Shown here in pieces: positions 17,720 through 26,243 of a stretch of 36,247 nt of DNA. The notes beneath the pieces were generated by a model. That model was not told the DNA's origin, did not search any database, and saw only the letters and a program-made list of their open reading frames with translations. Source of the stretch: Rhodobiaceae bacterium (lineage in GTDB: Bacteria; Pseudomonadota; Alphaproteobacteria; Rhizobiales; JANQQB01); the NCBI GenBank assembly GCA_028285165.1, contig JANQQB010000374.1, forward strand, positions 1-36,247, in the 5' to 3' direction. Both the position numbers and the translations under genes were made by a program. Position 1 is the stretch's first letter. Each line of letters starts with the position of its first letter.

Positions 17720-19012
17720 TCATTCATCCTTCGGCGAGAACGTGAAGAACAGGGTGGCAAAGATGAGAAGCACGATGAACACAACGACAGCAACGGCCGC
17801 GCCGGCCCCCAGGTTCGAGACGGCAAAACCCTGTTCGTAGACGTCGACGGTGAGAGTGCGTGTTCCCGCGGCGCCGCCGGTCAGGAGGAAGATGTCGTCG
17901 AACTTGTTGAACGTCCAGATGAAGCGCAGCAGGAACAGCACCGCCAGGATGCCGACCAGCTGCGGGATCGATATGTACCAGAACTGCTGCAGCGGGGTCG
18001 CACCGTCGATTTCCGCTGCCTCGTACATATCGGTTGAGATCGACTGCATCCGGGCCAGGATGAACAGGAACGACAGCGGGAAATACCGCCAGGCCTCGAA
18101 CGCGATCACCGTTGTCAGCGCCACCGGGAATTCGAAGGTCAGCCCGAACACGGTCACGGGCACGGCGCGCTGACCGAGGAAGTTGATCGAGCCGTCGATC
18201 ACGCCCATCTGCCGCAGCACCGAATTGAGCGTGCCGGAAAACGGATCGAGCAGGATGATCCAGGTAAACGCGACGGCGATCACGGGCGCCACATAGGGAA
18301 ACAGGAACAGGCCGCGCAGGATGCTGCGGCCGGCAAAGGCGGTGTTCAGCAATTGCGCGGCGAACAGACCGAGCACCAGGGCGCCGGCGGTCGCAAAGAC
18401 GGTGTAGTAGAGCGTCACGCGCAGCACGAACCAGAACTCGCCGGAATCGAAGATCCGCGCGTAATTGTCGAGCGTGAAGGTGAAATTGGTGAGGAGATTG
18501 TCCGCATCGCCGGTCATCACCGGGCGCGAATCCCGCGGATTGACGGGATCGGCCAGATAGGCTTCGCCCACGATCGCCTCAAGACGCAGGCGCTCGCGTT
18601 TGCCGCCCTCGAAATCGCCGAGCGTACAGGTCAGCGTACGGCCTTCGACGGCGCAGCGGTCGTCAAGGTCGGGAAGCGTCAGACCGGCCGGCAGCGTATC
18701 GGTCAGCGTCACGTCCGCGATCGCTTGGGTGCGCGATGAATTGCGCAGCCGGTAATCGAGTGTCACCCGGTCGCCGACGGCTTCCGCGTCGCCGCGCAGT
18801 CGTTCGTTTGCGACGGGTGTCGGCGGGCGCAGATCGCCCAGTTGAACCGGCTTGAAGGAAATCCAGAAATTGGCGAGCAGCGGGCCGAGCACGATCGTCA
18901 GGACGATGAGAAATGTCGGCGCAAGCAGGCCGTAGGCAAGCCGCATTTCGCGGCGCTGGATCGGCCCGATGCCGGTCGGCGGCCGGGATGAGGAAAGGGG
19001 CTGGCTGCTCAT
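17720..19012 (-). CDS. Sugar ABC importer permease, MalF type, with a DUF11-like periplasmic insert
   Basis: The protein is 430 residues, about 130 longer than usual. Helix 1 is at about residues 26-50. Then comes a hydrophilic stretch at about 58-175, before the region (FTLDNYARIFDSGEFW) that normally directly precedes helix 2. The insert core (80-148) reads as a DUF11-like beta sandwich: VTLDYRLRNSS, then TLTDTLPAGLTLPDL, C120, then LTCTLGDFEGGKRERLRLEA with C130. The two cysteines could pair in the periplasm. The remaining helices and the EAA loop (MYEAAEIDGATPLQQFWYI) are standard. MalF has a periplasmic P2 domain in a different loop that contacts the binding protein, so this insert could have the same role by another route. 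It starts 127 nt after the binding-protein gene. Confidence 0.88.
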   Translation of the reverse strand: MSSQPLSSSRPPTGIGPIQRREMRLAYGLLAPTFLIVLTIVLGPLLANFWISFKPVQLGDLRPPTPVANERLRGDAEAVGDRVTLDYRLRNSSRTQAIADVTLTDTLPAGLTLPDLDDRCAVEGRTLTCTLGDFEGGKRERLRLEAIVGEAYLADPVNPRDSRPVMTGDADNLLTNFTFTLDNYARIFDSGEFWFVLRVTLYYTVFATAGALVLGLFAAQLLNTAFAGRSILRGLFLFPYVAPVIAVAFTWIILLDPFSGTLNSVLRQMGVIDGSINFLGQRAVPVTVFGLTFEFPVALTTVIAFEAWRYFPLSFLFILARMQSISTDMYEAAEIDGATPLQQFWYISIPQLVGILAVLFLLRFIWTFNKFDDIFLLTGGAAGTRTLTVDVYEQGFAVSNLGAGAAVAVVVFIVLLIFATLFFTFSPKDE

Positions 19013-19092
19013 GATCGTATCCGTTCGGTGCGCCGGTCCGACCCGGTCCTATGGGTCGCCCGGCGGAAACCATAATCGGAGAGGGGCAGAGA

Positions 19093-19124
19093 GCCGGCCG
19101 GCCTTTGGTGAGAGGCCGGCCGGC
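19093..19124 (-). terminator. Hairpin between the binding-protein gene and the MalF-type permease
   Basis: A 12-bp perfect stem (GCCGGCCGGCCT and its complement) with an 8-nt loop lies 15 nt after the binding-protein stop. No T-run follows, so it more likely stabilises the upstream mRNA segment than terminates it, as the malE-malF hairpins of enterobacteria do. Confidence 0.7.
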
Positions 19125-19139
19125 GGTTCGCCGATCCGC

Positions 19140-20486
19140 CTAGCGTATGGCCGCAAGCTCTTCGTTCAGGCGGGCCACTGTAGCCGCAGCGTCCCGTTCC
19201 CCCTCGATGAACTCGCGCACCAGCCGGTTGATCACCTGGCTGTTGACGAGTTTGGAAGCGAGCGCCAGTTGGCCTTCCTTGACGCCCCATCGATCAGCGG
19301 TTTCCAGGCCGGTGGTGATGCGGCCGAGGGTCTCCGCCGGATAGAGCGCCGAGAGCGGTGCCTTGCGGTCCACGCCGACCGGCAGGTCGGCCCAGGCATC
19401 GACGAATTGGGTCGGGTTGTCCGCCGTGCCGCGCCGCACCGGGAACTTGCCTTCCGGGGCGATCGACAACGTCGCCATGTAGCCTTCGCTCATGGAAAAC
19501 TTCACGAAGTCGGCGGCGACGTCTGTGTTGGCATCAGCCGTCACGCCGAAATAGCGGATGTCGGCCCAGGCCGCACCATCCGGATTCGACGGGCCGGCAA
19601 AGGTCGTCACCACATCGGTTTTCTGGGCGAGTTCTGCGCTGGTCGGATCGTCGGTAATGGTTGGCGGGGCGGAATCCCTGAGGCCGGCCAATTCGTCCAG
19701 AATGAACGGCGACCAGATGATCATCGCGGCTTTGCCGGCAAAATATAGCTCGCGCGATTGTTTCCAGAAGAGTTCGCCCTCGGGCGAAGCCTCTGCGATC
19801 GCCTTGTAGAATTCGAGCGCCTCGATGGTTTTCTTTTCGTCCAGCGGCGCGAACCCGTCGGCATTGACCGGCGACACGCCATTGGCCAGGAAGACGTGTT
19901 CGAGCACCTGGCTCATGAAGTTCTCGTCAACTTTCGTCGCCGCGACGAACCCAAACATTTCCGGCGGATTGTGCAGTTTTCCAATCGCCGCGAGGATGGC
20001 GTCGTAGGTCGTCGGTGCGGCAAGGCCGGCCGCATCGAACAGATCCTTGCGATAGACGATCATCTGGGTCCAGCCGTCGGCCGGCACAGCGGCCACCTGG
20101 TCGTCCGACGAGGCCATGGCCACGGCGCCCGGTGCGAACGTGTCCAAACCGAGGTCTTCGACAATATCGGCGTTGGTGTCGATATCGAGGATGCCGGCAT
20201 CCGCCCAGGGCAGGACGTATTGCAGCGTATGGTAGATCACGTCCGGCAAGTCATTTGCGGCAAAGGCCGCGGTGGCGCGCTTGCCGAGATCCTTTTCCGT
20301 GATCGGAATCACCTCGACATCGTGCCCGGACTGTTCCTTGAACTTGGCTGCCATTTCCTGCTGCTTGGCGAGCCGTTCCGGTTGTTCCTCCGTGGTCCAG
20401 AACCGGATCGTGTCGGCGTGCGCCGCCGAGGCAAAACTCGCCGCGGTGAGAAGCACGGCGGCCAGGTGCGTCAAACGTTTCATCAT
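19140..20486 (-). CDS. Extracellular sugar-binding protein (family 1)
   Basis: The protein is 448 residues with a Sec signal cleaved around AHA (residue 24). The mature part begins DTIRFWTTEEQPERLAKQQEMA, the usual first strand of type I sugar-binding proteins, and has the hinge and binding-cleft layout of the MalE/UgpB fold. There are two adjacent ATGs (20486 and 20483) after GGGAGGGA. The second has the better ribosome spacing. It is the first transporter gene after lacI, 44 nt downstream, and feeds the permease pair. The ligand is unknown, though the operon's glycoside hydrolase suggests a small alpha-glycoside or glycosylated solute. Confidence 0.9.
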   Translation of the reverse strand: MMKRLTHLAAVLLTAASFASAAHADTIRFWTTEEQPERLAKQQEMAAKFKEQSGHDVEVIPITEKDLGKRATAAFAANDLPDVIYHTLQYVLPWADAGILDIDTNADIVEDLGLDTFAPGAVAMASSDDQVAAVPADGWTQMIVYRKDLFDAAGLAAPTTYDAILAAIGKLHNPPEMFGFVAATKVDENFMSQVLEHVFLANGVSPVNADGFAPLDEKKTIEALEFYKAIAEASPEGELFWKQSRELYFAGKAAMIIWSPFILDELAGLRDSAPPTITDDPTSAELAQKTDVVTTFAGPSNPDGAAWADIRYFGVTADANTDVAADFVKFSMSEGYMATLSIAPEGKFPVRRGTADNPTQFVDAWADLPVGVDRKAPLSALYPAETLGRITTGLETADRWGVKEGQLALASKLVNSQVINRLVREFIEGERDAAATVARLNEELAAIR

Positions 20487-20530
20487 TCCCTCCCGTCTTG
20501 CCCGTTCTACGGGCTCGTCGATCCGTCCTT

Positions 20531-21550
20531 TCAGGCGGGCGGACCGTCTGATTGCCGGCGGACCAGGTCAGCCTGCCGGAGTTCCTGCAAGGTCGTGCGA
20601 TCGGCGCCGTCGACCAGCGCCAGAAGCATTTCGCCAAGCCGCCGTCCCGATTGGGTGAGCGGCTGGGCCATGGTCGTCAGTGGCGGATTGGCATGTTCCC
20701 CGAGCGGCAGTCCGTCATAGCCGATCACCGAAACATCGTGTCCGATCACCAGGCCGGCTTCGCGGGCGGCTTTCATGGCACCGAGCGCAACCCGGTCCGA
20801 GACGCAAACGAGCGCCGTTGGCGGCGTATCGAGCGAAAGCAGCCGTGTCGTTGCCGCCTCGCCGCCGGCATCGGTCATGTCCGCGACTTGCACGTAATCC
20901 GTAGGCACATCGAGGCCGTGGGCCTGCATGGCGGACCAATACCCGAGGGCGCGCAGACGCGCGAAATTGTAGGCGTGCGGTCCGGCGATATGCGCAATGC
21001 GCCGATGCCCGAGATGGAAAAGATGATCGACGGCAATCCGAAACGCTTCCTCGTTGTCGACATCGAACCAGGCATGATCGTCGGATTGCGCCGTGCGTCC
21101 ATGCGTGACAAACGGCAGATCAAGATCCCGCATCAGATCGACGCGGGGGTCTTCGGTCAACGTCCGCGACAGCACAAAGCCACTGACCCGGCCGCTCTGG
21201 GCGAGACGGCGGATGACGGCCAGTTCGTCCTCGCCGGACAATGCGACGGCGACGGTCAGATCCCAATTGCGCTCCGAGAGGGCTTCGGCCAGCCCGTCCA
21301 ACACCTCGCCCAGGAACGGTTCCGACAGGTTGCCGCCGTGCCGGGACAGCACATAGCCGACGCATTCGGCCTGTCCGGTGGCCAGGCGGCGGGCGTTGGA
21401 ATTCGGCCGGTAGCCGAGTTCGCGGGCAGCCGTGTGCACCCGCTCGCGGGTCTTGGAACTGATATCGGGATAATTGTTCAATGCACGGGAAACGGTGCCC
21501 TCTGTCAGGCCGAGATGATCCGACAATACTTTCAGGGTGACCGTGTTCAT
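20531..21550 (-). CDS. LacI-family transcriptional regulator
   Basis: The protein is 339 residues. The N-terminal helix-turn-helix and hinge read TLKVLSDHLGLTEGTVSRAL, then TRERVHTAARELGYRPNSNARRLATG, the LacI/GalR signature. The remainder is a periplasmic-binding-protein-like sensor domain (GYVLSRHGGN through IGYDGLPLGEHANPPLTT). The ATG at 21550 gives the canonical start MNTVTLKVLSDH. It lacks an obvious ribosome site, so it may be leaderless or weakly translated. It is the first gene of the operon, and a perfect 22-bp palindrome lies 12-33 nt before its start, indicating autoregulation and repression of the whole import and hydrolysis operon. Confidence 0.93.
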   Translation of the reverse strand: MNTVTLKVLSDHLGLTEGTVSRALNNYPDISSKTRERVHTAARELGYRPNSNARRLATGQAECVGYVLSRHGGNLSEPFLGEVLDGLAEALSERNWDLTVAVALSGEDELAVIRRLAQSGRVSGFVLSRTLTEDPRVDLMRDLDLPFVTHGRTAQSDDHAWFDVDNEEAFRIAVDHLFHLGHRRIAHIAGPHAYNFARLRALGYWSAMQAHGLDVPTDYVQVADMTDAGGEAATTRLLSLDTPPTALVCVSDRVALGAMKAAREAGLVIGHDVSVIGYDGLPLGEHANPPLTTMAQPLTQSGRRLGEMLLALVDGADRTTLQELRQADLVRRQSDGPPA

Positions 21551-21561
21551 GGCCAAAGGGT

Positions 21562-21583
21562 ATTCCGAAAGCGCTTTCGGAAT
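21562..21583. promoter_or_regulatory. LacI-family operator, perfect 22-bp palindrome
   Basis: ATTCCGAAAGC is followed directly by its reverse complement, so the site is a perfect palindrome with a central CpG, the hallmark of LacI/GalR operators (core AAAGCGCTTT). It lies 12-33 nt upstream of the regulator's start codon, and a possible -35 box TTGATT is on its upstream side. No second copy was seen before the binding-protein gene. Confidence 0.88.
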
Positions 21584-21779
21584 CAATACGGCGCGCAAGA
21601 CATTCGTTGCTGCGATGCGCAAAAAGCGTCGGTTTCTATCGCTCAACGTGCTGATTCTTCGGGCGTTAGCATTCGGCCGCAATGCAGCAAAAAAAATCCG
21701 CCATACGCCGAGCGAACATCGGAAGACGCTCCATCATGCATCATCAATCTGTTGTTTCGTTTCGGATAGGGATCGGTTA

Positions 21780-21803
21780 ACATATTCAAAAATTCAAATA
21801 TGT
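21780..21803. promoter_or_regulatory. Inverted repeat upstream of the metallo-hydrolase
   Basis: ACATATT-N10-AATATGT is a perfect 7-bp AT-rich inverted repeat ending 13 nt before the start codon. The spacer carries part of a direct repeat of ATTCAAA. Its position over the ribosome-site approach suggests a repressor operator. No regulator gene for it is visible nearby except the LacI protein, whose operator is quite different. Confidence 0.5.
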
Positions 21804-21816
21804 AGAGGAAAGCGCC

Positions 21817-22743
21817 ATGTCCCTGACCCGTCGTTCGCTGTTGACCTCCGCAATGGTCGGCGCCGCCGGCCTTGCCGGACCCGAAATCCTCTCGGCGCCC
21901 GCCTGGGCCGCAACCGGTCTGGAGGGCGGGGGGCGCCGCATTGATGTCGTCAGGGACGGGTCGCTGATGCTGCCGATGTCCTTCCTTTACCCGGATTTTG
22001 ACCGGGACAGGCATGGCAAGGTTTTGACCGAATACGGGCTTGCCGGTGACATGCTGGAACCCGATTGCAATCTGACGCTGGTCCGTGACGGCGAGCGCAT
22101 TGTTCTGTTCGATGTCGGCTCCGGTCCGAACTTCATGCCGAGTTCGGGCAAGGTTCTGGAGGGCCTGGACCAGCTCGGCATCGATCCCGCCGAGATCACC
22201 CACGTGGTGTTTACCCATGCCCATCCCGATCACCTGTGGGGAGTGATGGACGAATTCGACGAACCGCTGTTTTCCGAAGCCGAATACCGGATCTCGCGGC
22301 TGGAATGGGACTACTGGACGGATCCGCGGACGGTGGAGACCATCGCAGAGGCGCGCAAGGGCCATGCCGCCGGCGCCCGACGTCTGCTGACGGCGTTGGA
22401 GGACAGGCTCGAGCGGTTCGACTTCGGACAGGAAATCCTGCCGGGCATCGCCGCGGTGGACACGTCCGGCCATACGCCGGGCCACACCGCGTTCGAGGTA
22501 AGGCTCGGCAGCGAGAATGTCATGCTCATCGGCGATTGCGTGCCCAACCATCATATCGCCTTCGCGCATCCGGACTGGGCGTTCGGCGGAGACCAGGACC
22601 GCGAGGCCGGCAGTGCAACCCGCAAGGCCCTGCTCGACCGGTTGGTAGCCGAGCAGATGCGCTTTGTCGGTTTCCATCTGCCGCATCCCGGTCTTGGGCG
22701 TGCGGAGCGGGTCGGTCAGGGGTATCGGTTTGTCATGGATTGA
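21817..22743 (+). CDS. Tat-exported MBL-fold metallo-hydrolase
   Basis: The protein is 308 residues. It opens MSLTRRSLLTSAMVGAAGLAG, a twin-arginine signal (R5-R6) cleaved near AWA (about residue 31), so it acts in the periplasm. The metal-binding motif is H134-A-H136-P-D138-H139 (HAHPDH), with further ligands H219 or H223 (SGHTPGHT), D240 and H287 or H290 (FHLPHPG), a complete set for a dinuclear site. The substrate is unknown. Relatives include lactonases and arylsulphatase-like or sulphur-related hydrolases. An AT-rich inverted repeat precedes it and GAGGAAAG supplies the ribosome site. It is divergent from the LacI operon and convergent with the livF gene, so it is a single-gene unit. Confidence 0.88.
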   Translation: MSLTRRSLLTSAMVGAAGLAGPEILSAPAWAATGLEGGGRRIDVVRDGSLMLPMSFLYPDFDRDRHGKVLTEYGLAGDMLEPDCNLTLVRDGERIVLFDVGSGPNFMPSSGKVLEGLDQLGIDPAEITHVVFTHAHPDHLWGVMDEFDEPLFSEAEYRISRLEWDYWTDPRTVETIAEARKGHAAGARRLLTALEDRLERFDFGQEILPGIAAVDTSGHTPGHTAFEVRLGSENVMLIGDCVPNHHIAFAHPDWAFGGDQDREAGSATRKALLDRLVAEQMRFVGFHLPHPGLGRAERVGQGYRFVMD

Positions 22744-22770
22744 GCGCGATGCAAGCGCCGGGCGGGGATG

Positions 22771-23478
22771 TCAGTCTCCGACACCAAGGTAGCGGTGCTG
22801 CAGGTCGTGATCGTCCTTGAGCAGATCGGACGTGCCGGTCCAGACGACCTTGCCTTTTTCCACGATGATATGCCGGTCGGCGAAGGCGACCAGGTCGGCG
22901 ACGTTCTTGTCCACGACCAGGATCGACAGGCCTTCGGCCTTCAGGGCCTTGAGGCAGGACCAGATTTCGGTCCGCACCATCGGCGCCAGGCCCTCGGTTG
23001 CCTCGTCCAGGATCAGGAGTTTCGGGTTGGTCATCAAGGCCCGGCCGATCGCCAGCATTTGCTGTTCGCCGCCCGACAGGAGGTTGGCCATGGAATCCTG
23101 CCGGCTGTGCAGTTCCGGAAACATTGCGTAGATGCGGTCCAGCGTCCAGGGATTGTCCGCGCCGCGTCTGTTGGCGGCGGTGGCGATGAGGTTTTCGTAG
23201 ACCGTCAGGTTCGGAAACACCTGCCGGCCTTCCGGCACGAGGCCGATGCCGAGCCGGGCGATGCGGTAGGAGCCGAGTGTACGGATCGCATTGCCGTCGA
23301 ACGTGATCTCGCCGGCCGTCGACGGCACGATCCCGAGGATCGAATTGATCGTCGTGGTCTTGCCCATGCCGTTGCGGCCAAGCAGCGTGACCACTTCCCC
23401 GTCGTCGACGGAAAAGTCCATGCCGAACAAAACCTGGTTCAGACCGTAGGCGGTCTCCAGCCCGGATACGCTCAGCAT
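22771..23478 (-). CDS. livF: Branched-chain-type ABC importer ATPase LivF
   Basis: The protein is 235 residues, typical LivF length. It has Walker A GRNGMGKTT, Q-loop VPEGRQVFPNLTV (the LivF-specific form), signature LSGGEQQMLAIGRAL and Walker B LLILDEATEGLAP. The catalytic-histidine position of the switch region has VVDKN where many relatives have VEQN or VEHN. It starts inside the livG stop (TGATG), so translation is coupled. It is the last gene of livKHMGF and ends 27 bp from the metallo-hydrolase. Confidence 0.92.
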   Translation of the reverse strand: MLSVSGLETAYGLNQVLFGMDFSVDDGEVVTLLGRNGMGKTTTINSILGIVPSTAGEITFDGNAIRTLGSYRIARLGIGLVPEGRQVFPNLTVYENLIATAANRRGADNPWTLDRIYAMFPELHSRQDSMANLLSGGEQQMLAIGRALMTNPKLLILDEATEGLAPMVRTEIWSCLKALKAEGLSILVVDKNVADLVAFADRHIIVEKGKVVWTGTSDLLKDDHDLQHRYLGVGD

Positions 23479-24230
23479 CAGGCGGCCTCGTCGCCGAGAT
23501 AGGCGCGTTTGACCGAGGCGTCGTTGCGGATCGCTTCCGGCGTTCCGGACGCGATCACCTTGCCGTAGACCAGGACGCTGATCCGGTCGGCGAGCCGGAA
23601 GACGGCATCCATGTCATGTTCGACCAGGAGCATCGTTTTGTTGCCTTTCAACGCTGACAAGGTTGCGATCATGCGCTGGGATTCTTCCGGTCCCATGCCG
23701 GCCATCGGTTCGTCGAGCAGGAGCAGTTTCGGATCGGTGGCCAGCGCCATGGCGATTTCCAGTTGCCGCCGTTCGCCGTGCGACAGCGCGCGCGCCGGTT
23801 CGGATGCGCGCGCGGCAAGGCCGACCTGGTCGAGAAAACCCCGTGCCGGATCGACCAGCGACCGGTCGCGCGCGGCCGCCGTCCAGAAGCGGAAGGAATG
23901 GCCCTGCCGCGCCTGGATCGCGAGCGCCACATTGGTGACCACCGGCATGTCCATCAGGACGCTGGTGATCTGGAAGGATCGGGCAAGGCCCAGCCGGCTA
24001 CGCCGGTGTACCGGCAGGTGTTCGATGGCTTTGCCGTCGAACAGGATCGATCCCGTATCCGCTGTCAGCGCCCCGTTCAGGAGACTGATCAACGTCGTCT
24101 TGCCGGCACCGTTCGGGCCGATCACGGCGTGGCATTCGCCGGGTTTGACGTCGAGGCTGACATTGTCCGTGGCGGTGACGCCGCCGAACCGTTTGCGCAA
24201 TTCCTTGACGACGAGGAGGGCGTCAGTCAT
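23478..24230 (-). CDS. livG: Branched-chain-type ABC importer ATPase LivG
   Basis: The protein is 250 residues. It has Walker A GPNGAGKTT, the LivG-type loop SLARSFQITSVLMDMPV, signature LSHGERRQLEIAMAL and Walker B LLLLDEPMAGMGPEES, then VEHDMD with the switch histidine. The LSHGERR form of the signature is common in LivG ATPases of aromatic-acid and amide importers. Its start overlaps the end of livM by 8 nt. It pairs with LivF to drive the LivHM channel. Confidence 0.93.
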   Translation of the reverse strand: MTDALLVVKELRKRFGGVTATDNVSLDVKPGECHAVIGPNGAGKTTLISLLNGALTADTGSILFDGKAIEHLPVHRRSRLGLARSFQITSVLMDMPVVTNVALAIQARQGHSFRFWTAAARDRSLVDPARGFLDQVGLAARASEPARALSHGERRQLEIAMALATDPKLLLLDEPMAGMGPEESQRMIATLSALKGNKTMLLVEHDMDAVFRLADRISVLVYGKVIASGTPEAIRNDASVKRAYLGDEAA

Positions 24231-25215
24231 CGCCGCCCTCCCGGCCGCTGATCAGGCCGCTGATTCCGCCTTTCATGAAAAGCACCGCGAGGATAAGGAG
24301 CACGCCGAAGATCAGGTGCCAGTGCACGGTGATACCCGACAGAACCTCCTCCAGCAGCAGGAAGGCGGCGGTTCCGAACAGCGGACCGAAAAACGTGCCG
24401 GCCCCGCCGAGGATGACCATGAACATCAATTCGCCGGACCGGTTCCAGGCCATGGCGTCCGGCGAGATGAAGCTGGAGAAATTGGCATAGAGCGCTCCCG
24501 CATATCCGCAGATCGCGCCGGCGATGACGTAGGCCGTCAGCCGGTAGACATAGGTGTTGTAGCCGATTGCGCGCATGCGCGCCTCGTTGCTGCGCGCCCC
24601 GCGGATCACCATGCCGAAGCGCGAATTGATCAGCCGGTGCACCAGGAACAGGACGGCGAGCAGCGATACGTAGCAGACGAGGAACAGGGTGAGATTGTCC
24701 TCCATGTCCAGGAACGGGATCTCGCTGCGCAGAAAGATCGTCAGGCCGTCGTCGCCGCCATATTCGTCGAGCGAGACCATCGTAAAGAAGGCCATCTGCG
24801 CGAACGCCATGGTGATCATGATGAAGTAGACACCCTTGGTCCTGAGCGAAATCGCTCCGGTGACAAGCGCGAACAGGGCACAGATGCCGACCGCGATCGG
24901 GATCTGGATGAGCCCGTTATAGACATCGTAATAGGCGGGGATGCCGACGGCATAGGCGCCGATGCCGATATAGGCCGCGTGACCGAAACTGATCATGCCG
25001 CCATAGCCGAGGATAAGGTTCAGGCTGACAGCCGCGATCGCAAGAATGGTCAACCGCGTCGCGATGTCGAGATAAAACGCGTTGCCGGTGAAATGGGCCG
25101 TCAGCGAGCCGAAGAACAGCAGCGCCAGGGCGGCAAGTCCCATGGTTGTCCGCAACGGCATCCGCGACCCGGTCTTGGCCGGTTGGGCGAGCGCATCGAG
25201 TGTGTTGTCGGTCAT
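24223..25215 (-). CDS. livM: Branched-chain-type ABC importer permease LivM
   Basis: The protein is 330 residues with about nine membrane helices. LivM landmarks are LNLILGYGGMISFGHAAYIG, GAISLRTKGVYFIMITMAFAQM and VIRGARSNEARMRAIGYN, followed by VILGGAGTFFGPLFG. The start codon overlaps the livH stop (ATGA). It forms the translocation channel with LivH. Confidence 0.93.
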   Translation of the reverse strand: MTDNTLDALAQPAKTGSRMPLRTTMGLAALALLFFGSLTAHFTGNAFYLDIATRLTILAIAAVSLNLILGYGGMISFGHAAYIGIGAYAVGIPAYYDVYNGLIQIPIAVGICALFALVTGAISLRTKGVYFIMITMAFAQMAFFTMVSLDEYGGDDGLTIFLRSEIPFLDMEDNLTLFLVCYVSLLAVLFLVHRLINSRFGMVIRGARSNEARMRAIGYNTYVYRLTAYVIAGAICGYAGALYANFSSFISPDAMAWNRSGELMFMVILGGAGTFFGPLFGTAAFLLLEEVLSGITVHWHLIFGVLLILAVLFMKGGISGLISGREGGDD

Positions 25216-26138
25216 GCGCGAGCCTTCGGCGGAAACAGGCCTTGCGGCCGCACGGCAAGAATGATCGCCATCAGCACATAGATCAGCATGGCGGACACGG
25301 CCGGTGCCGACGTTTCCGCGGCGTCGCTGGACATGAAGACGGCGAACAAGGTGTCGAGAAAGGACCGGCCCATCGTATCGATCAGGCCGACGACGATGGC
25401 AGCGATGAAGGCGCCCTTGATGGAGCCGATGCCGCCGACGATGATGACGACGAAGGCAAGGATGATGATGTCGTTGCCCATGCCGATGCCGGCTTCGGTG
25501 ATCGGCGAGATCAGCATGCCGGCAAGCCCGGCGAGCACCGCGCCGAGCGCAAAGATCATCGCGAACAGCAATTGGATGTTGATGCCGAGCGCGGACACCA
25601 TCGTCCGGTTCGAGGCGCCGGCCCGGATCAGCATGCCGATCCGCGTGTGGTTGACCAAGAGGTAAAGCCCGAGCGCGACCGCCAGGCCGGTTCCGATGAT
25701 CAGCAGCCGGAAAGTCGGAAACACGATGCCGCCGGCGAGCACGATCTGACCGTCAAGCCAGTCCGGCAGCGGCACGGTGATGCCCTCGGTGCCGAAGACG
25801 ATCTGCACGATCGTGTCGAAGCACAGGATCAGGCCGAACGTCGCCAGCACCTGGTCGAGGTGATCGCGCTGGTAGAGAAACCGCACGATGCCGAATTCAA
25901 TGATCAGACCGACGACGACCATGGCCGGCAGCGCCAAGAGCAGCGCCAGGATGTAATCCCCGGTCTGCAGGGTCAGCCAGCCGCAGAAGAAGGCGCCGAT
26001 CATGTAGAGCGAGCCGTGCGCCAGATTGACGAAATCCATGATTCCGAAAACCAGGGTCAGGCCCGACGCCAGCAGAAACAGCAAAATGCCGAGTTGCAGG
26101 CCGTTGAGGAGCTGGGTGACGACGAGGGCGGTATCCAT
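25212..26138 (-). CDS. livH: Branched-chain-type ABC importer permease LivH
   Basis: The protein is 308 residues with eight or so membrane helices. LivH landmarks are GLTLVFGIMDFVNLAHGSLYM, RIGMLIRAGASNRTMVSALGIN and VVIIVGGIGSIKGAFIAAIVVGL. It follows the binding-protein gene livK after a 158-nt gap containing an intrinsic-terminator-like hairpin. The four downstream genes overlap or nearly touch, so it heads the membrane-complex part of the operon. Confidence 0.93.
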   Translation of the reverse strand: MDTALVVTQLLNGLQLGILLFLLASGLTLVFGIMDFVNLAHGSLYMIGAFFCGWLTLQTGDYILALLLALPAMVVVGLIIEFGIVRFLYQRDHLDQVLATFGLILCFDTIVQIVFGTEGITVPLPDWLDGQIVLAGGIVFPTFRLLIIGTGLAVALGLYLLVNHTRIGMLIRAGASNRTMVSALGINIQLLFAMIFALGAVLAGLAGMLISPITEAGIGMGNDIIILAFVVIIVGGIGSIKGAFIAAIVVGLIDTMGRSFLDTLFAVFMSSDAAETSAPAVSAMLIYVLMAIILAVRPQGLFPPKARA

Positions 26139-26243
26139 TGCGAGGTCCGATCTGTGTCCTGCGCCGGGGGAGTCGGGCTGGAGAGCGGGGCGCGTTCAGA
26201 GCGCGGCGGGCACCGGGATCCGAACCGTGATCTGCCGCGCTTG

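Noticed and set aside
23611-25281. Long plus-strand open frame (556 codons) opposite livG and livM
   Set aside because: Low-complexity charged sequence antisense to clear transporter genes, with no ribosome site or domain.
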